DNA of 64,000 bases from Streptomyces sp. WMMC940 (GCF_027460265.1 NZ_JAPZBC010000001.1:868001-932000); one strand, 5' to 3'; positions 43,238-53,192 are shown, counted from the first letter of the stretch. Notes: generated by a model from the letters alone, not told the origin. Made by a program: numbers and translations.

Positions 43238-45730
43238 ATGCACCACGCACCACATCACCGGTCGAGAACGCGTCGCGGGACGGCGGCGGCACTGCTGGCC
43301 GGGGCGATGGCCGCCTCGCTGCTGGGCGGGACCACCGCGACGGCGAAACCCGCGCCGGATCCTCCGCTGTCCGGGGCGACAACGTTGTCCCCGCCTTCGC
43401 CACCGGGCGGCGCGAACGTACGGGTGCTCGTCTTCCATGCCTCGGCCGGCCAGGAGCCACCGACCGTCGACGCCGGGATCGCGGCCGTCGAGCAGATCGG
43501 GCTGACGGGCCCGGCTGTGGGCAGGTTCCGCACCGAGGCCACCGACGACGCGTCCGTCTTCACCGACGCCAGAAGGCTCGGCCGGTACAACGCCGTGGTG
43601 TTCCTGACCGGCGGCGGGGACGTGCTCGACCCCGAGCAGGAGGCGGGCCTGGAGGCGTACATGGAGGCGGGCGGCGGTTTCGTCGGCATCCACGACGCCG
43701 CTCGCACCGAGCCGTACTCGGACTGGTTCACGGGTCTCGTGGGTGCCCGGCCCACCACCTCGCCGGCCGCCGTCCAGCGCGCCGTCGTCGAGGTCGGCGA
43801 CCGGCTCCACCCGGCGACCAAGAGCCTCCCACTGAACTGGAAGCGCCCCGACAAGTGGCTCAACTGGTCGGTGAACCCCTCCGGTTCGGTCCACACCGTG
43901 GCCCGGGTCAAGGAGAACACGTACCAGCCGGGCCAGGGCGCCAACGGCTGGGACCACCCCGTGTCCTGGTGCCGGGACTACGACGGCGGCCGCTCCTTCT
44001 ACACCGCCATGGGCGGGACGGCCGACTCGTTCGCCGAGACGGACTTCCGGGACCATCTGCGCGGCGCGCTGGCCTGGGCCTCCCGCACCTCGCAGGCGGA
44101 CTGCAAGGCCACCATCACCGCCAACTACACGGCCCAGCGGGTCACCCGACCCAACCAGCCCGGCCGGAACGACCAGATCGGCGAGCCCCACGGCCTGGTC
44201 GCGGCACCCGACGGGCGGATCCTGTACATCGGGCGCGGCGGCGCCGACTCGTCCCGGCCGGTCGTGACCGACTGGGACAACCCGGACATCGGCAAGGGCA
44301 AGGGCGAGATCCACGTCTACGACCCGAAGACGGGGAAGGTGACCCTCGCGGGCGCGCTCACGGTCTTCGGCAACAAGGGCGGCGGTGACGAGCTCACCAA
44401 GAACGAGGAGGGGCTTCTCGGCATCGAGCTCGACCCGGGGTTCCGGACCAACGGCTGGGTGTACCTCCACTACACACCGCACTCGCGGATCAACCGCGAC
44501 ACGCACATGGCGGAGCGGTACGTCTCCCGCTTCACCCTCGACCTCGCCACCAACAAACTGGACACGGCGAGCGAGAAGGTGCTGCTGAAGTGGCCGGTGC
44601 AGATCCACAGCTGCTGCCACGCGGGCGGTGGGATGGCCTTCGACTCCGAGGGCAACCTCTACATCGCCACCGGCGACAACAACTCGTCCGGCTTCAGCTC
44701 GGGTTACTCGGGCAACAACCCGCAGCCGAACTTCAAGGGCGTGTCCTTCGCGGACGCACGGCGCACCGCGGGCAACACCAACAACCTCAACGGCAAGATC
44801 CTGCGGATCCACCCCGAGGACGACGGGACGTACACCCTCCCCGAGGGCAACCTCTTCACCGGTGAGGAGCCGGACGAGGGCGGCGGCAAGACCCGTGGCG
44901 AGATCTATGTGATGGGTGTACGCAATCCGGCGCGGATCTTCGTCGACAGGACGACCGACATCCTGTACGCGGGCTGGGTCGGCCCGGACGCCGGTTCGCC
45001 GTCGACGACGTGGGGCCCGGCCAAGTACGACACGTTCGCCGCGATCACCAGGGCGGGCAACCACGGCTGGCCGTTCTGCATGGGCAACAACCAGCCCTAC
45101 CGGGACCGCAATCTGCCCGACCCGAGCCGGCCGCTCGGCTGGTACGACTGCGCCGGGCCGAAGAACGAGTCGCCCAACAACGACGGCCTGGTGAACCTGC
45201 CGCCGGTGACGCCGAACACGATCTGGTACTCGCCGCAGGGCGGCGCGCCGGACTACCCGCGCGACGCCGCCGGAGTGCCCAGCTACAAGCCGGAGGAGCA
45301 GAAGCTGCTGCTGCCGTGGCTGAAGGGCGGCGGTCAGGCGACCATGAACGGCCCGGTGTACCGGTTCGACGACGCGAAGAGCGACCCTGCCGTGCGCTGG
45401 CCCGCGTACTGGGACGGCAAGTGGTTCGTGGGCGACTTCTACGACGGCGACCAGCCGCGGCACGCGGTCCTGACCGACCCGAAGACCGTCGGCAAGGGGG
45501 GACTGCCCGTGCACGCCGAGTCCCTGAAGAAGATCGTCCCGGTCGGCACGGACGGCATCCGCAACCTGATGGACTGGAAGTTCGCCCCGGACGGGTCGCT
45601 GTACGTCCTCGACTACGGTCGCGGCTTCTTCACCTCCGATTCCCGGTCCGCGCTGTGGCGCGTGACGTACAAGGGCGGCGGGCCGACCCCGGCCGCCGAT
45701 CAGCTCGCGAGGAAGGCGGCGCACCGGTGA
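43238..45730 (+). CDS. Secreted ThuA-domain / PQQ-type sugar dehydrogenase fusion
   Basis: The 830-residue precursor has a signal peptide ([20 protein letters not shown]). The ThuA domain spans about 60-290 ([51 protein letters not shown]), an amidotransferase-like fold tied to keto-sugar metabolism. The second part, about 310-815, is a glucose/sorbosone dehydrogenase propeller ([70 protein letters not shown]). It should oxidise sugars outside the cell with PQQ. ATG 43238 is chosen with GAGGGG eleven bases upstream; GTG 43226 is an alternative. The stop overlaps the next start. Confidence 0.88.
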   Translation: MHHAPHHRSRTRRGTAAALLAGAMAASLLGGTTATAKPAPDPPLSGATTLSPPSPPGGANVRVLVFHASAGQEPPTVDAGIAAVEQIGLTGPAVGRFRTEATDDASVFTDARRLGRYNAVVFLTGGGDVLDPEQEAGLEAYMEAGGGFVGIHDAARTEPYSDWFTGLVGARPTTSPAAVQRAVVEVGDRLHPATKSLPLNWKRPDKWLNWSVNPSGSVHTVARVKENTYQPGQGANGWDHPVSWCRDYDGGRSFYTAMGGTADSFAETDFRDHLRGALAWASRTSQADCKATITANYTAQRVTRPNQPGRNDQIGEPHGLVAAPDGRILYIGRGGADSSRPVVTDWDNPDIGKGKGEIHVYDPKTGKVTLAGALTVFGNKGGGDELTKNEEGLLGIELDPGFRTNGWVYLHYTPHSRINRDTHMAERYVSRFTLDLATNKLDTASEKVLLKWPVQIHSCCHAGGGMAFDSEGNLYIATGDNNSSGFSSGYSGNNPQPNFKGVSFADARRTAGNTNNLNGKILRIHPEDDGTYTLPEGNLFTGEEPDEGGGKTRGEIYVMGVRNPARIFVDRTTDILYAGWVGPDAGSPSTTWGPAKYDTFAAITRAGNHGWPFCMGNNQPYRDRNLPDPSRPLGWYDCAGPKNESPNNDGLVNLPPVTPNTIWYSPQGGAPDYPRDAAGVPSYKPEEQKLLLPWLKGGGQATMNGPVYRFDDAKSDPAVRWPAYWDGKWFVGDFYDGDQPRHAVLTDPKTVGKGGLPVHAESLKKIVPVGTDGIRNLMDWKFAPDGSLYVLDYGRGFFTSDSRSALWRVTYKGGGPTPAADQLARKAAHR

Positions 45731-47943
45731 GACCATTCCGGCAGGGACAGCTCCGGCTGTGGACGGCGCTGCTGGGCGCGCTGGTGACGGTGCTCGGGCT
45801 GACCTCGACCGTCGCCTACGGGCGGGCCGGCGAACGGGAGGCGGACACGGCCGCGGCCCAGACGCTCACCTGGACGGCGGGGGACCCGATCGACCGCTAT
45901 CTGTCGTTCCCGACGACCGCGGTGGCGGGCGCGACGACCATCGTCTTCGAGAACAGCCGGGCGACCGGAAACACCACCGGCATGCCGCACACACTGTCCT
46001 TCGACGTCTCGGACCCCGAGTACAACGACGACGTGCCGCTGAACATCCTGGCGAACCCCAACGACGACCAGGGCGGGAAGCACTCGGCCGAGGTCACGCT
46101 GTCACCGGGCCGGTACCGCTTCCACTGCACGATCCCCGGCCACGGCCAGATGCAGGGCGTCCTCACGGTGACCGACCCGGGCGGTGAGGACACGACGGCG
46201 CCCGAGACCTCCGCGAAGGTCGAGGGCGAGAAGAACGCCGACGGCGCCTACATCGGCCATGCCACGGTGACCGTGGCGGCGACCGACGCCGGTTCCGGCG
46301 TCGACACCGTCGAGTACGCGCTGGGCGCGGACGGGGCCTGGCAGCCCTACACCGCACCCGTCATGGTCCACGAGACCGGCACCCACAAGGTCCGCTACCG
46401 CGCCACCGACAAGGCCGGCAACACCGCCACCGAGAAGACCGTCGACTTCACCGTCGTCGCCCCGCCGACGGACGACATGACCCCGCCGGAGACCTCGGCG
46501 ACGGTCAGCGGCGAGAAGAACGAGCAGGGCGAGTACCTGGGCATGGCGACGGTCACCGTGACCGCCTCCGACACCGGTTCCGGGGTCGGCACCGTCGAGT
46601 ACGCGCTGGGCGCGGACGGGGCCTGGCAGCCCTACACCGCACCCGTCATGGTCCACGAGACCGGCACCCACAAGGTCCGCTACCGCGCCACCGACAAGGC
46701 CGGCAACACCGCCACCGAGAAGACCGTCGACTTCACCGTCGTCGCCCCGCCGACGCAGGACAGGACGCCGCCGACGACCGCGGCGACGGTGACCGGCAGC
46801 AGGAACTCGGACGGTGCGTACATCACCAGCGCCACGGTGACGGTGACGGCGGCGGACACGGACTCGGGGGTGGAGCGCATCGAGTACTCGCTGGACGCGG
46901 GCCCGTACCTGGCCTACACCGCGCCCGTGATCGTCGACCGGATCGGGTTCCACACCGTGCGGTACCGGGCGACCGACAAGGCCGGCAACACCTCCGAGGC
47001 GGGGGAGAAGTCCTTCACGGTCGCGGAGAGCGGTGGCGTCCCCGCCCCGAACTGCCCGGAGTACGACGAGCGGCTGACCGTGATCGTCGGCACCGTCGAC
47101 ACGGGGGTGCCGAACCGGGTCACCCGCTCCCGCTGCACGGTCAACGAGCTGATCGAGGACGAGAAGGACTGGAGCTCCCACGCCCTGTTCCTCAAGCACG
47201 TCGACGAGGTGCTGGACCGGTTGCTGGCCGACGGCGTGATCGACCTGCGCGAGCACAAAACGATCTACAAGGCGGCCAGGCAGTCCGGCATCGGCCAGCC
47301 GGGACAGACCAGCGGCTACCGCGACCTGTTCGACGGCACGGCCTCGTCGTTCGCCAAGTGGCAGCACGTGGGCGGCGGTTCGTTCGGCCTCAACGCCGAC
47401 GGGTCCATGACCAGCGGCACCACCAGGGGTGGCCTGGGCATGCTGTGGTTCCCGCAGCGGCAGTACGGCGACTTCTCGCTGAAGCTCCAGTGGCGGGACG
47501 ACGCTCCGGGGACCGGCAACGCCAACAGCGGTGTGTTCGTGCGCTTCCCGTATGTGCACGGCAACCCGGAGGAGCCGCGGCCGGAGTGGGTGGCCATCAA
47601 GTACGGCCATGAGGTGCAGGTCCTGGACCGGCCCGACGGCGACATGTACAAGACCGGTTCCGTCTACGGCTTCGACCGCGTCGGTCTCGGCGGGGCCGGG
47701 GTCACCCCCAAGGGCACCTGGAACGACTACGAGATCCGGGTGGAGGGGCAGCACTACTCGGTCCACCGCAACGGTGTCCTGATCAACGAGTTCGAGAACG
47801 GCGGCGGCCAGGAGTTCGTCCCGCCGCGCGGCGACGACCCGGGCACGGACGGGCGCCGGTACGCACAGGGCTACATCGGTCTCCAGGTGCACGGCACCAC
47901 CGATGTGATCTCCTACCGCAACATCCGGGTGAAGGAGCTGTAG
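45727..47943 (+). CDS. Secreted cupredoxin / Ig-like repeats / DUF1080 protein
   Basis: The 738-residue protein starts with a membrane signal ([21 protein letters not shown]). A plastocyanin-like domain has the type 1 copper ligands H88 (MPHTLSF), C134, H139 and M142 (CTIPGHGQM). Three OmpL47-type beta domains follow (about 157-432; each ends [12 protein letters not shown]). A helical linker then leads to a DUF1080 domain (528-738: [48 protein letters not shown]), the fold of 3-keto-disaccharide hydrolases. It starts at GTG 45727, overlapping the upstream stop as GTGA, so the two proteins are made together. The set suggests electron transfer joined to glycan cleavage. Confidence 0.87.
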   Translation: MRPFRQGQLRLWTALLGALVTVLGLTSTVAYGRAGEREADTAAAQTLTWTAGDPIDRYLSFPTTAVAGATTIVFENSRATGNTTGMPHTLSFDVSDPEYNDDVPLNILANPNDDQGGKHSAEVTLSPGRYRFHCTIPGHGQMQGVLTVTDPGGEDTTAPETSAKVEGEKNADGAYIGHATVTVAATDAGSGVDTVEYALGADGAWQPYTAPVMVHETGTHKVRYRATDKAGNTATEKTVDFTVVAPPTDDMTPPETSATVSGEKNEQGEYLGMATVTVTASDTGSGVGTVEYALGADGAWQPYTAPVMVHETGTHKVRYRATDKAGNTATEKTVDFTVVAPPTQDRTPPTTAATVTGSRNSDGAYITSATVTVTAADTDSGVERIEYSLDAGPYLAYTAPVIVDRIGFHTVRYRATDKAGNTSEAGEKSFTVAESGGVPAPNCPEYDERLTVIVGTVDTGVPNRVTRSRCTVNELIEDEKDWSSHALFLKHVDEVLDRLLADGVIDLREHKTIYKAARQSGIGQPGQTSGYRDLFDGTASSFAKWQHVGGGSFGLNADGSMTSGTTRGGLGMLWFPQRQYGDFSLKLQWRDDAPGTGNANSGVFVRFPYVHGNPEEPRPEWVAIKYGHEVQVLDRPDGDMYKTGSVYGFDRVGLGGAGVTPKGTWNDYEIRVEGQHYSVHRNGVLINEFENGGGQEFVPPRGDDPGTDGRRYAQGYIGLQVHGTTDVISYRNIRVKEL
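46305..46755. repeat. Identical 166-bp coding repeat, 285-bp period
   Basis: Bases 46305-46470 and 46590-46755 are identical as read. They encode the second half of the first and second Ig-like domains; the third domain is clearly diverged. Confidence 0.92.
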
Positions 47944-47967
47944 CCGACGCGGCCGCACGGACCCGGT

Positions 47968-47996
47968 TGCCCCACCGCCCACCGGACGGTGGGGCA
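47968..47996. terminator. Bidirectional terminator
   Basis: TGCCCCACCG (47968-47977) pairs perfectly with CGGTGGGGCA (47987-47996) over nine bases, between the convergent DUF1080 and LigD-type genes. Confidence 0.8.
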
Positions 47997-48030
47997 CCGG
48001 CGTGTGCGACGCACCGGGGCGGCGGCCGGT

Positions 48031-49149
48031 TCAGCCGCCGCCCTGGTCCTTCTCCCCCGTCCCTCCCTGCGTCCCCTCCCCGGCGCCGTCCCGCGTCTTC
48101 GCGGGCGCGCGCCCGGCCCGCTTCGCGGCGGGGCCGGCCGGGGCGTCCTTCTTCGCGCGGCTCGGCTGCACCCGCTTCGGCTCGCCGGGCATCTTCGGGT
48201 ACTCCGGCGGGTACGGCAGATCGCCCAGCCCGTGCTCCGCCTCGTCGCGGCGGGCCAGCTCCAGCAGCGCCTCCAGGCCGAAGCGGCGGTCGTCCATGTC
48301 GGCGTGGACGTCACCGGCATCGGCGTAGCGCGTCCGCATCGTCACGATGTCGAAGTCCTCGGGGACGGCGTCGTCGATCTCCTCCCAGCGCAGCGGCGCG
48401 GAGACCGGGGCGTGGGGGCGGGGCCGCACGGAGTACGCGGAGGCGATGGTGCGATCGCGGGCGGTCTGGTTGTAGTCGACGAAGATCCGTGCGCCGCGCT
48501 CCTCCTTCCACCACCTGATGGTGACGTGGTCCGGCATCCTGCGTTCCAGCTGCCTCCCGCAAGCGATGGCGGCGCGCCGGACCTGGGTGAACGTCCAGCG
48601 CGGTTCGATGGGGACGAACACATGGAGTCCGCGTCCGCCGGACGTCTTGGGCCAGCCGCGCAGCCCGGCCGAGTCCAGGACGTCCCGCAGCTCGTGGGCG
48701 GCGCGGACGGCGTCGGCGTAGTCGGTGCCGGGCTGCGGGTCGAGGTCGATGCGCAGTTCGTCGGGGTGGTCGGTGTCCTCGCGACGGACCGGCCACGGGT
48801 GGAAGGTGACGGCGCCGAGGTTGGCGGCCCAGGCCACGGCGGCGGGTTCGGTCGGGCACATCTCGTCGGCCGACCGGCCGCTGGGGAACGTGATGTGGGC
48901 GGTGGGGATCCAGTCGGGGAGGTACTTCGGGGCGCGCTTCTGGAAGAACGACTCGCCGGTCACCCCGTCGGGGTAGCGCTCCAGGGTGGTGGGCCGGTCC
49001 CGAAGCGCACGGGTGATGCCGTCGCCGACGGCGAGGTAGTACTGGACCATGTCCATCTTGGTGTAGCCGCGTTCGGGGAAGTACACCTTGTCCGGATTGG
49101 ACACACGGACGATCCGCCCGCCCACTTCCACTTCCACCGCTCCGGCCAT
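48031..49149 (-). CDS. ligD: LigD-type DNA polymerase/primase domain protein
   Basis: This is the polymerase domain of bacterial end joining, which fills DNA ends with ribonucleotides before ligation. The 372-residue protein has SNPDKVYFPERGYTK at the start, the catalytic aspartates in ELRIDLDPQ, and GGRGLHVFVPI and VFVDYNQTARDRTIASAYSVR-like blocks; the C-terminal 50 residues are a Lys/Pro/Gly-rich tail. No ligase or nuclease domain is attached; the ligase is encoded divergently. ATG 49149 has no ribosome site but follows TACGCT by seven bases, a leaderless pattern. No Ku gene is in the window. Confidence 0.9.
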   Translation of the reverse strand: MAGAVEVEVGGRIVRVSNPDKVYFPERGYTKMDMVQYYLAVGDGITRALRDRPTTLERYPDGVTGESFFQKRAPKYLPDWIPTAHITFPSGRSADEMCPTEPAAVAWAANLGAVTFHPWPVRREDTDHPDELRIDLDPQPGTDYADAVRAAHELRDVLDSAGLRGWPKTSGGRGLHVFVPIEPRWTFTQVRRAAIACGRQLERRMPDHVTIRWWKEERGARIFVDYNQTARDRTIASAYSVRPRPHAPVSAPLRWEEIDDAVPEDFDIVTMRTRYADAGDVHADMDDRRFGLEALLELARRDEAEHGLGDLPYPPEYPKMPGEPKRVQPSRAKKDAPAGPAAKRAGRAPAKTRDGAGEGTQGGTGEKDQGGG

Positions 49150-49201
49150 GACCGTCAGCGTAGGCCGTGCCAGGAATCCGTGCATACCGGACAATCACTC
49201 T

Positions 49202-50275
49202 ATGGATCTGCCGGTCATGCCCCCCGTGAAACCGATGCTCGCCAAGTCCGTGGCGAAGATCCCGCCCGGGATGCAGTACGAGGCGAAGTGGGACGGATTC
49301 CGTGCGATCGTCCACCGGGACGGCGACGAGGTGGTGATCGGCAGCCGCACCGGGAAGCCGCTGACCCGCTACTTCCCCGAGTTGGTCACGGCCCTGCGCG
49401 GCAATCTGCCGGAGCGCTGCGTCGTCGACGGCGAGATCGTGATCGCCCACGGGGGACGGCTGGACTTCGACCGGCTCACCGAGCGCATCCATCCGGCGGA
49501 CTCCCGGGTGCGGATGCTCGCCGAGCGCACCCCGGCCAGCTTCGTGGCCTTCGACCTCCTGGCCCTCGGCGACGACGCGCTGCTCGACACCCCGCTGGCG
49601 GAGCGGCGCGCGCGGCTCGTGGAGGCGCTGGCGGGGGCGCGCGAACCGGTGCACATCGCGCCCGCGACGACGGACACCGCCGTCGCGGAGCGGTGGTTCG
49701 AGCAGTACGAGGGGGCCGGTCTCGACGGGGTGATCGCCAAGCCGCTGGATCTTCCGTACCGGCCCGACGCCCGACTGATGTACAAGGTCAAGCACGAGCG
49801 GACCGCGGACGTGGTCGTCGCCGGCTACCGCTTCCACAAGAGCGGACCGGTCGTCGGCTCGCTGCTGCTCGGCCTGCACGACGCCGGGGGCTCCCTGCAG
49901 CACGTGGGCGTCTGCGCCGCGTTCTCCATGAAGCGCCGCGAGGAGCTGGTGGCGGAGCTGGAGCCGCTGCGCCTGGCGGACGTGTCGGAGCACCCCTGGG
50001 CGCGCTGGGCGCAGGAGGAGGCGCACGAGTCGGCCCGGCTGCCCGGTGCGCCGAGCCGCTGGTCGGGCAAGAAGGACCTGTCGTGGGTGGCACTGCGGCC
50101 CGAGCGGGTGGTGGAGGTCGCGTACGACCACATGGAGGGGGACCGCTTCCGCCACACGGCTCAGTTCCGCCGGTGGCGGCCGGACCGCACTCCGGAGAGC
50201 TGCACGTACTCGCAACTGGACGAGCCGGTGCGCTACGACCTCTCGGAGGTCCTGTCGGCGCCGCCGTCGGGGTGA
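49202..50275 (+). CDS. ATP-dependent DNA ligase (LigC/LigD ligase-domain type)
   Basis: The 357-residue protein contains the adenylation and OB-fold domains only. The active-site lysine is K29 in EAKWDGFRA; other nucleotidyltransferase motifs are SRTGKPLT, VVDGEIV, FVAFDLLAL, GLDGVIAKPLD and MYKVKHERTADVVV. It probably seals ends processed by the divergent polymerase. The starts are 52 bases apart, so the two genes share a promoter region. ATG 49202 lacks a ribosome site, suggesting another leaderless mRNA. Confidence 0.92.
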   Translation: MDLPVMPPVKPMLAKSVAKIPPGMQYEAKWDGFRAIVHRDGDEVVIGSRTGKPLTRYFPELVTALRGNLPERCVVDGEIVIAHGGRLDFDRLTERIHPADSRVRMLAERTPASFVAFDLLALGDDALLDTPLAERRARLVEALAGAREPVHIAPATTDTAVAERWFEQYEGAGLDGVIAKPLDLPYRPDARLMYKVKHERTADVVVAGYRFHKSGPVVGSLLLGLHDAGGSLQHVGVCAAFSMKRREELVAELEPLRLADVSEHPWARWAQEEAHESARLPGAPSRWSGKKDLSWVALRPERVVEVAYDHMEGDRFRHTAQFRRWRPDRTPESCTYSQLDEPVRYDLSEVLSAPPSG

Positions 50276-50335
50276 ACCGGGGACCTCGAGTTCCGGAGGC
50301 GCAGGGTCCGCGCCCCACCGGGAGGCGGGCCCCGG

Positions 50336-50416
50336 TCAGCGGTACGGCGCCTCGACCTCCTCGGCGTACGCGCCCGCGACCGCGTACCGTCCGACCTCGA
50401 GCGACGGTGTCGGCAT
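50336..50416 (-). CDS. Possible 26-residue protein
   Basis: ATG 50416 is preceded by GGAGGAG at ideal distance. The product begins MPTPSLEVGRYAVAG and ends EEVEAPYR. No family is known to me. The good ribosome site and clean codon usage support it, but its shortness leaves it uncertain. Confidence 0.4.
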   Translation of the reverse strand: MPTPSLEVGRYAVAGAYAEEVEAPYR

Positions 50417-50483
50417 CCCGTGCTCCTCCGGTGAACCCCCGCGCGACGGCGCGGAGTTCGAGGATGGGCTCCGACCGGGGCAA

Positions 50484-50499
50484 CTTACTCCCGAGTAAG
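50484..50499. promoter_or_regulatory. Palindromic operator
   Basis: CTTACTC-CC-GAGTAAG is a perfect 7-bp inverted repeat with a two-base centre. It is A/T-rich for this genome and resembles sites of TetR-family regulators. It lies between the 26-codon frame and the coupled small genes. Confidence 0.6.
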
Positions 50500-50597
50500 G
50501 ACAAATCGACGGTCGCGACCGAACGGTTTCCGCACAGAGACGTCCCGGCTGACGAACCGTGAAGCGCATCAGGTACGTATAGAGGAGAACACCACCC

Positions 50598-50642
50598 ATG
50601 CCCGGCGACCCCGGAGCAACATCAACAAAGGACTCCACGTGA
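50598..50642 (+). CDS. 14-codon upstream ORF coupled to the next gene
   Basis: ATG 50598 follows AGGAG by about eleven bases and encodes MPGDPGATSTKDST. Its TGA (50640-50642) overlaps the GTG start of the next gene (50639). This geometry means translation of the small gene depends on ribosomes finishing the leader. Confidence 0.55.
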   Translation: MPGDPGATSTKDST

Positions 50643-50896
50643 CCGCGTCCAACCTCGTCCCCGTCCCGATTCCCGACGGTGTGGCCGCCCTGATCGGATC
50701 CTGCATGCCGCTCGGTGTGCTGCAGGCGGAGATCGACGCCGAGTGCGCGGCGCGCGAGGCCATGCGGTTCCGGGGGCCCCTCTGCGCCGAGGACCAGGCG
50801 GACCGCGAGCACGCCCTGGCCGCGCTGGCCCGGTCCAACAAGATCCTGGCCGCCTACAACCCGGGGCTGGTGGTACGCCCGGGCGGACCACGCTAG
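50639..50896 (+). CDS. Small conserved protein of unknown function
   Basis: The 85-residue protein is predicted to be helical: VAALIGSCMPLGVLQAEIDAECAAREAMRF, then EDQADREHALAALARSNKILAAYNPGL. It has two cysteines and no membrane segment or known domain. It starts at GTG 50639, six bases after AAAGGA, and overlaps the upstream 14-codon frame. A helical hairpin that binds a protein partner is plausible but unproven. The palindrome at 50484-50499 probably controls it. Confidence 0.7.
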   Translation: MTASNLVPVPIPDGVAALIGSCMPLGVLQAEIDAECAAREAMRFRGPLCAEDQADREHALAALARSNKILAAYNPGLVVRPGGPR

Positions 50897-51063
50897 TCCG
50901 GGCGCCCAACGGCCCGGGGACAACCGATGCGGATCGGAACCGTGTCGGTGCCGGGTGGGTGGGACGGAGGAAGGGAGCCTGGACCACAGTGTGACCTGCC
51001 GCATCCGTGCGATCGCCCGGCTGCGCGGGGGCGGCGGTCCTGTGGAACAGGAAGGACGGGACG

Positions 51064-53190
51064 GTGGCGACCAAGGGAAACGGCGGCGACGGCGCCGACG
51101 AGGAGGGGACGGCGTCGGCGGACGCCGCGCCGGGAGAGACCAGGATGAAGCCGGTCGTCTTCTTCGGCTCCTCCGGACTGATCCTCGCGATCTCGATCTG
51201 GGCGATCGTCACCCCGAGGGGCGCCCAGCACGTCATCGGTGTCGTGGTGGACTGGATCTCCACCGGTTTCGGCTGGTACTACTTCCTCGCCGCCACCCTG
51301 TACCTGGCCTTCGTGGTGTTCATCGGCGCCTCCCGCTACGGAAACATCAAACTGGGGCCGAAGCACTCCACGCCCGACTTCGGTCTGTTCGCCTGGGGAG
51401 CCATGCTCTTCGCGGCCGGCATCGGGATCGACCTGATGTTCTTCGCCGTCTCGGGGCCCGTCAGCCACTACCTCGCGCCGCCGGAGGGCAGGGGGCAGAC
51501 CGTGGAGGCGGCCCGTCAGGCCGTGGTGTGGACGCTCTTCCACTACGGCATCACCGGCTGGGCGATGTACGCACTGATGGGCATGGCGCTGGGGTACTTC
51601 GCCTTCCGCTACCGTCTGCCCCTCGCCATCCGTTCGGCGCTCTATCCCATCATCGGCCGGCGCATCCACGGCCGGATCGGTGACGCCGTGGACCTCGCGG
51701 CCATCATCGGCACGGTGTTCGGCATCTCGGTGTCGCTCGGAATCGGTGTGGTGCAGCTGAACTTCGGCCTCAGCTTCCTCTTCGACGTGCCCGAAGGCCT
51801 TGCCGCGCAGATCGGGCTGATCGTCGTCGCGGTGATCATGGCCACGGTGTCCGCGGCGGCCGGAGTCGACCGCGGCATCCGGCGGCTCTCCGAGCTCAAC
51901 GTCGTGCTCGCCCTCGTGCTGCTGCTCTACATGCTGATCGTCACCGGCCCCGTCCCGCTGCTCAACCAGCTCATCCTCAACATCGGCGACTACGTCAGCC
52001 GCTTCCCCTCGATGACCCTGAACACCTTCGGCTACGACCCGCCGAAGGACTGGCTCAACGCCTGGACGCTCTTCTTCTGGGCCTGGTGGGTCGCGTGGGC
52101 GCCCTTCGTCGGGCTGTTCCTGGCGAGGATCTCCCGCGGTCGCTCGCTCCGCCAGTTCGTGCTGGCGACCCTGGTCATCCCGTTCGTGTTCACACTGACC
52201 TTCCTCTCCGTCTTCGGCAACAGCGCGCTGCAGGTGATCCGCGGCGGGAACGTCCGGTTCGGCGAGACGGCCATGGAGTTCCCCGAACAGGGCTTCTACG
52301 GGCTGCTCGCGCAGTACCCGGGGGCGGCGTTCAGCGCCGGGCTGGCCACCGTCGTGGGGCTGCTGCTCTACGTCACCTCGGCGGACTCCGGCGCGCTGGT
52401 GATGGGCAATCTCTGCTCTCACCTGCCCACCGCGGTGAGCGACTCGGCTCCTTGGCTGCGGATCTTCTGGGCGGGCGCCACGGGGCTGCTGACCCTGGCC
52501 ATGCTCCTCGTCGGCGGCGTGGAGGCGCTCACCAGCGCGACCATCGTCATGGGCCTGCCGTTCTCGTTCGTGATGTTCCTCATCATGGCCGGCCTGTACA
52601 AGGCCCTCCGCCTCGAACGGATGCGTGACGACGCGCTGATCGCCACGCTGCCCGGGTCGCTGTCGGGACGGACGCACCGCGGACCCCTCGCCGAGCGGAC
52701 CTGGCGGCAACGGATCGCACGGGCGATGGCGTTCCCCGGCCCGCGGTCAGCCGCACGGTTCATGGACGAGGTGTGCCGCCCGGCGTTCGAGAAGGTGGCC
52801 GAAGAACTGCGGACCCAGGGTGCGCGGACGACCGTCACCGAGGAGACCGACGAGGCGACCGGCGTCCCCCGGCTGGAGCTGCGGGTCCGGATCGGCGGCA
52901 AGGAGGGGTTCGTCTACGGACTGGAACCGCTGGAGACGCTCACTCCCCAGTTCGCGACCCGGTCGGTCTCCACCCACGACACCTATCTGAGGTTCGAGGT
53001 GCGGCTCGCCGAGGGCAACCAGGGCTACGACGTGATGGGGTACACCGAGGAGCAGCTCATCGGCGACATGCTCGACCAGTACGAGAGGCATTTCGAGTTC
53101 CTGCGCCTGCACCACGAGGCCACGGCCGGCTCCGCGCTGCCCGGTCACCGCCCGGACACGGCCGAGCACGGTCCGGACCGGGAGGGCTGA
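51064..53190 (+). CDS. BCCT-family transporter with long C-terminal domain (BetT type)
   Basis: The 708-residue protein has twelve membrane segments with the conserved FFWAWWVAWAPFVGLFLARISRGRS helix and GIGIDLMFFAVSGP in place of the GMGIG of sodium-coupled members; BetT-like proton-coupled choline carriers show this change. About 180 cytoplasmic residues follow the last helix (from LYKALRLERMRDD), as in BetT, where the tail senses osmotic strength. GTG 51064 has GGAAGGA upstream. It differs from the short-tailed BCCT protein at 4018-5727, so the two likely have distinct substrates. Confidence 0.93.
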   Translation: MATKGNGGDGADEEGTASADAAPGETRMKPVVFFGSSGLILAISIWAIVTPRGAQHVIGVVVDWISTGFGWYYFLAATLYLAFVVFIGASRYGNIKLGPKHSTPDFGLFAWGAMLFAAGIGIDLMFFAVSGPVSHYLAPPEGRGQTVEAARQAVVWTLFHYGITGWAMYALMGMALGYFAFRYRLPLAIRSALYPIIGRRIHGRIGDAVDLAAIIGTVFGISVSLGIGVVQLNFGLSFLFDVPEGLAAQIGLIVVAVIMATVSAAAGVDRGIRRLSELNVVLALVLLLYMLIVTGPVPLLNQLILNIGDYVSRFPSMTLNTFGYDPPKDWLNAWTLFFWAWWVAWAPFVGLFLARISRGRSLRQFVLATLVIPFVFTLTFLSVFGNSALQVIRGGNVRFGETAMEFPEQGFYGLLAQYPGAAFSAGLATVVGLLLYVTSADSGALVMGNLCSHLPTAVSDSAPWLRIFWAGATGLLTLAMLLVGGVEALTSATIVMGLPFSFVMFLIMAGLYKALRLERMRDDALIATLPGSLSGRTHRGPLAERTWRQRIARAMAFPGPRSAARFMDEVCRPAFEKVAEELRTQGARTTVTEETDEATGVPRLELRVRIGGKEGFVYGLEPLETLTPQFATRSVSTHDTYLRFEVRLAEGNQGYDVMGYTEEQLIGDMLDQYERHFEFLRLHHEATAGSALPGHRPDTAEHGPDREG

Positions 53191-53192
53191 CC

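Larger units (their letters stand above)
50276..50597. other. Divergent interval with operator and a short antisense frame
   Basis: The interval contains a possible 26-codon gene on the minus strand (50336-50416) and the palindrome at 50484-50499. A possible promoter for the plus strand is TGACGA and TACGTA, 18 bases apart, ending near 50579. Confidence 0.45.

Noticed and set aside
42011..45736. Laccase as part of a 1241-residue protein
   Set aside because: The extra N-terminal part is antisense to the ThuA/PQQ gene. The Tat signal and ribosome site fix the start at 43057.
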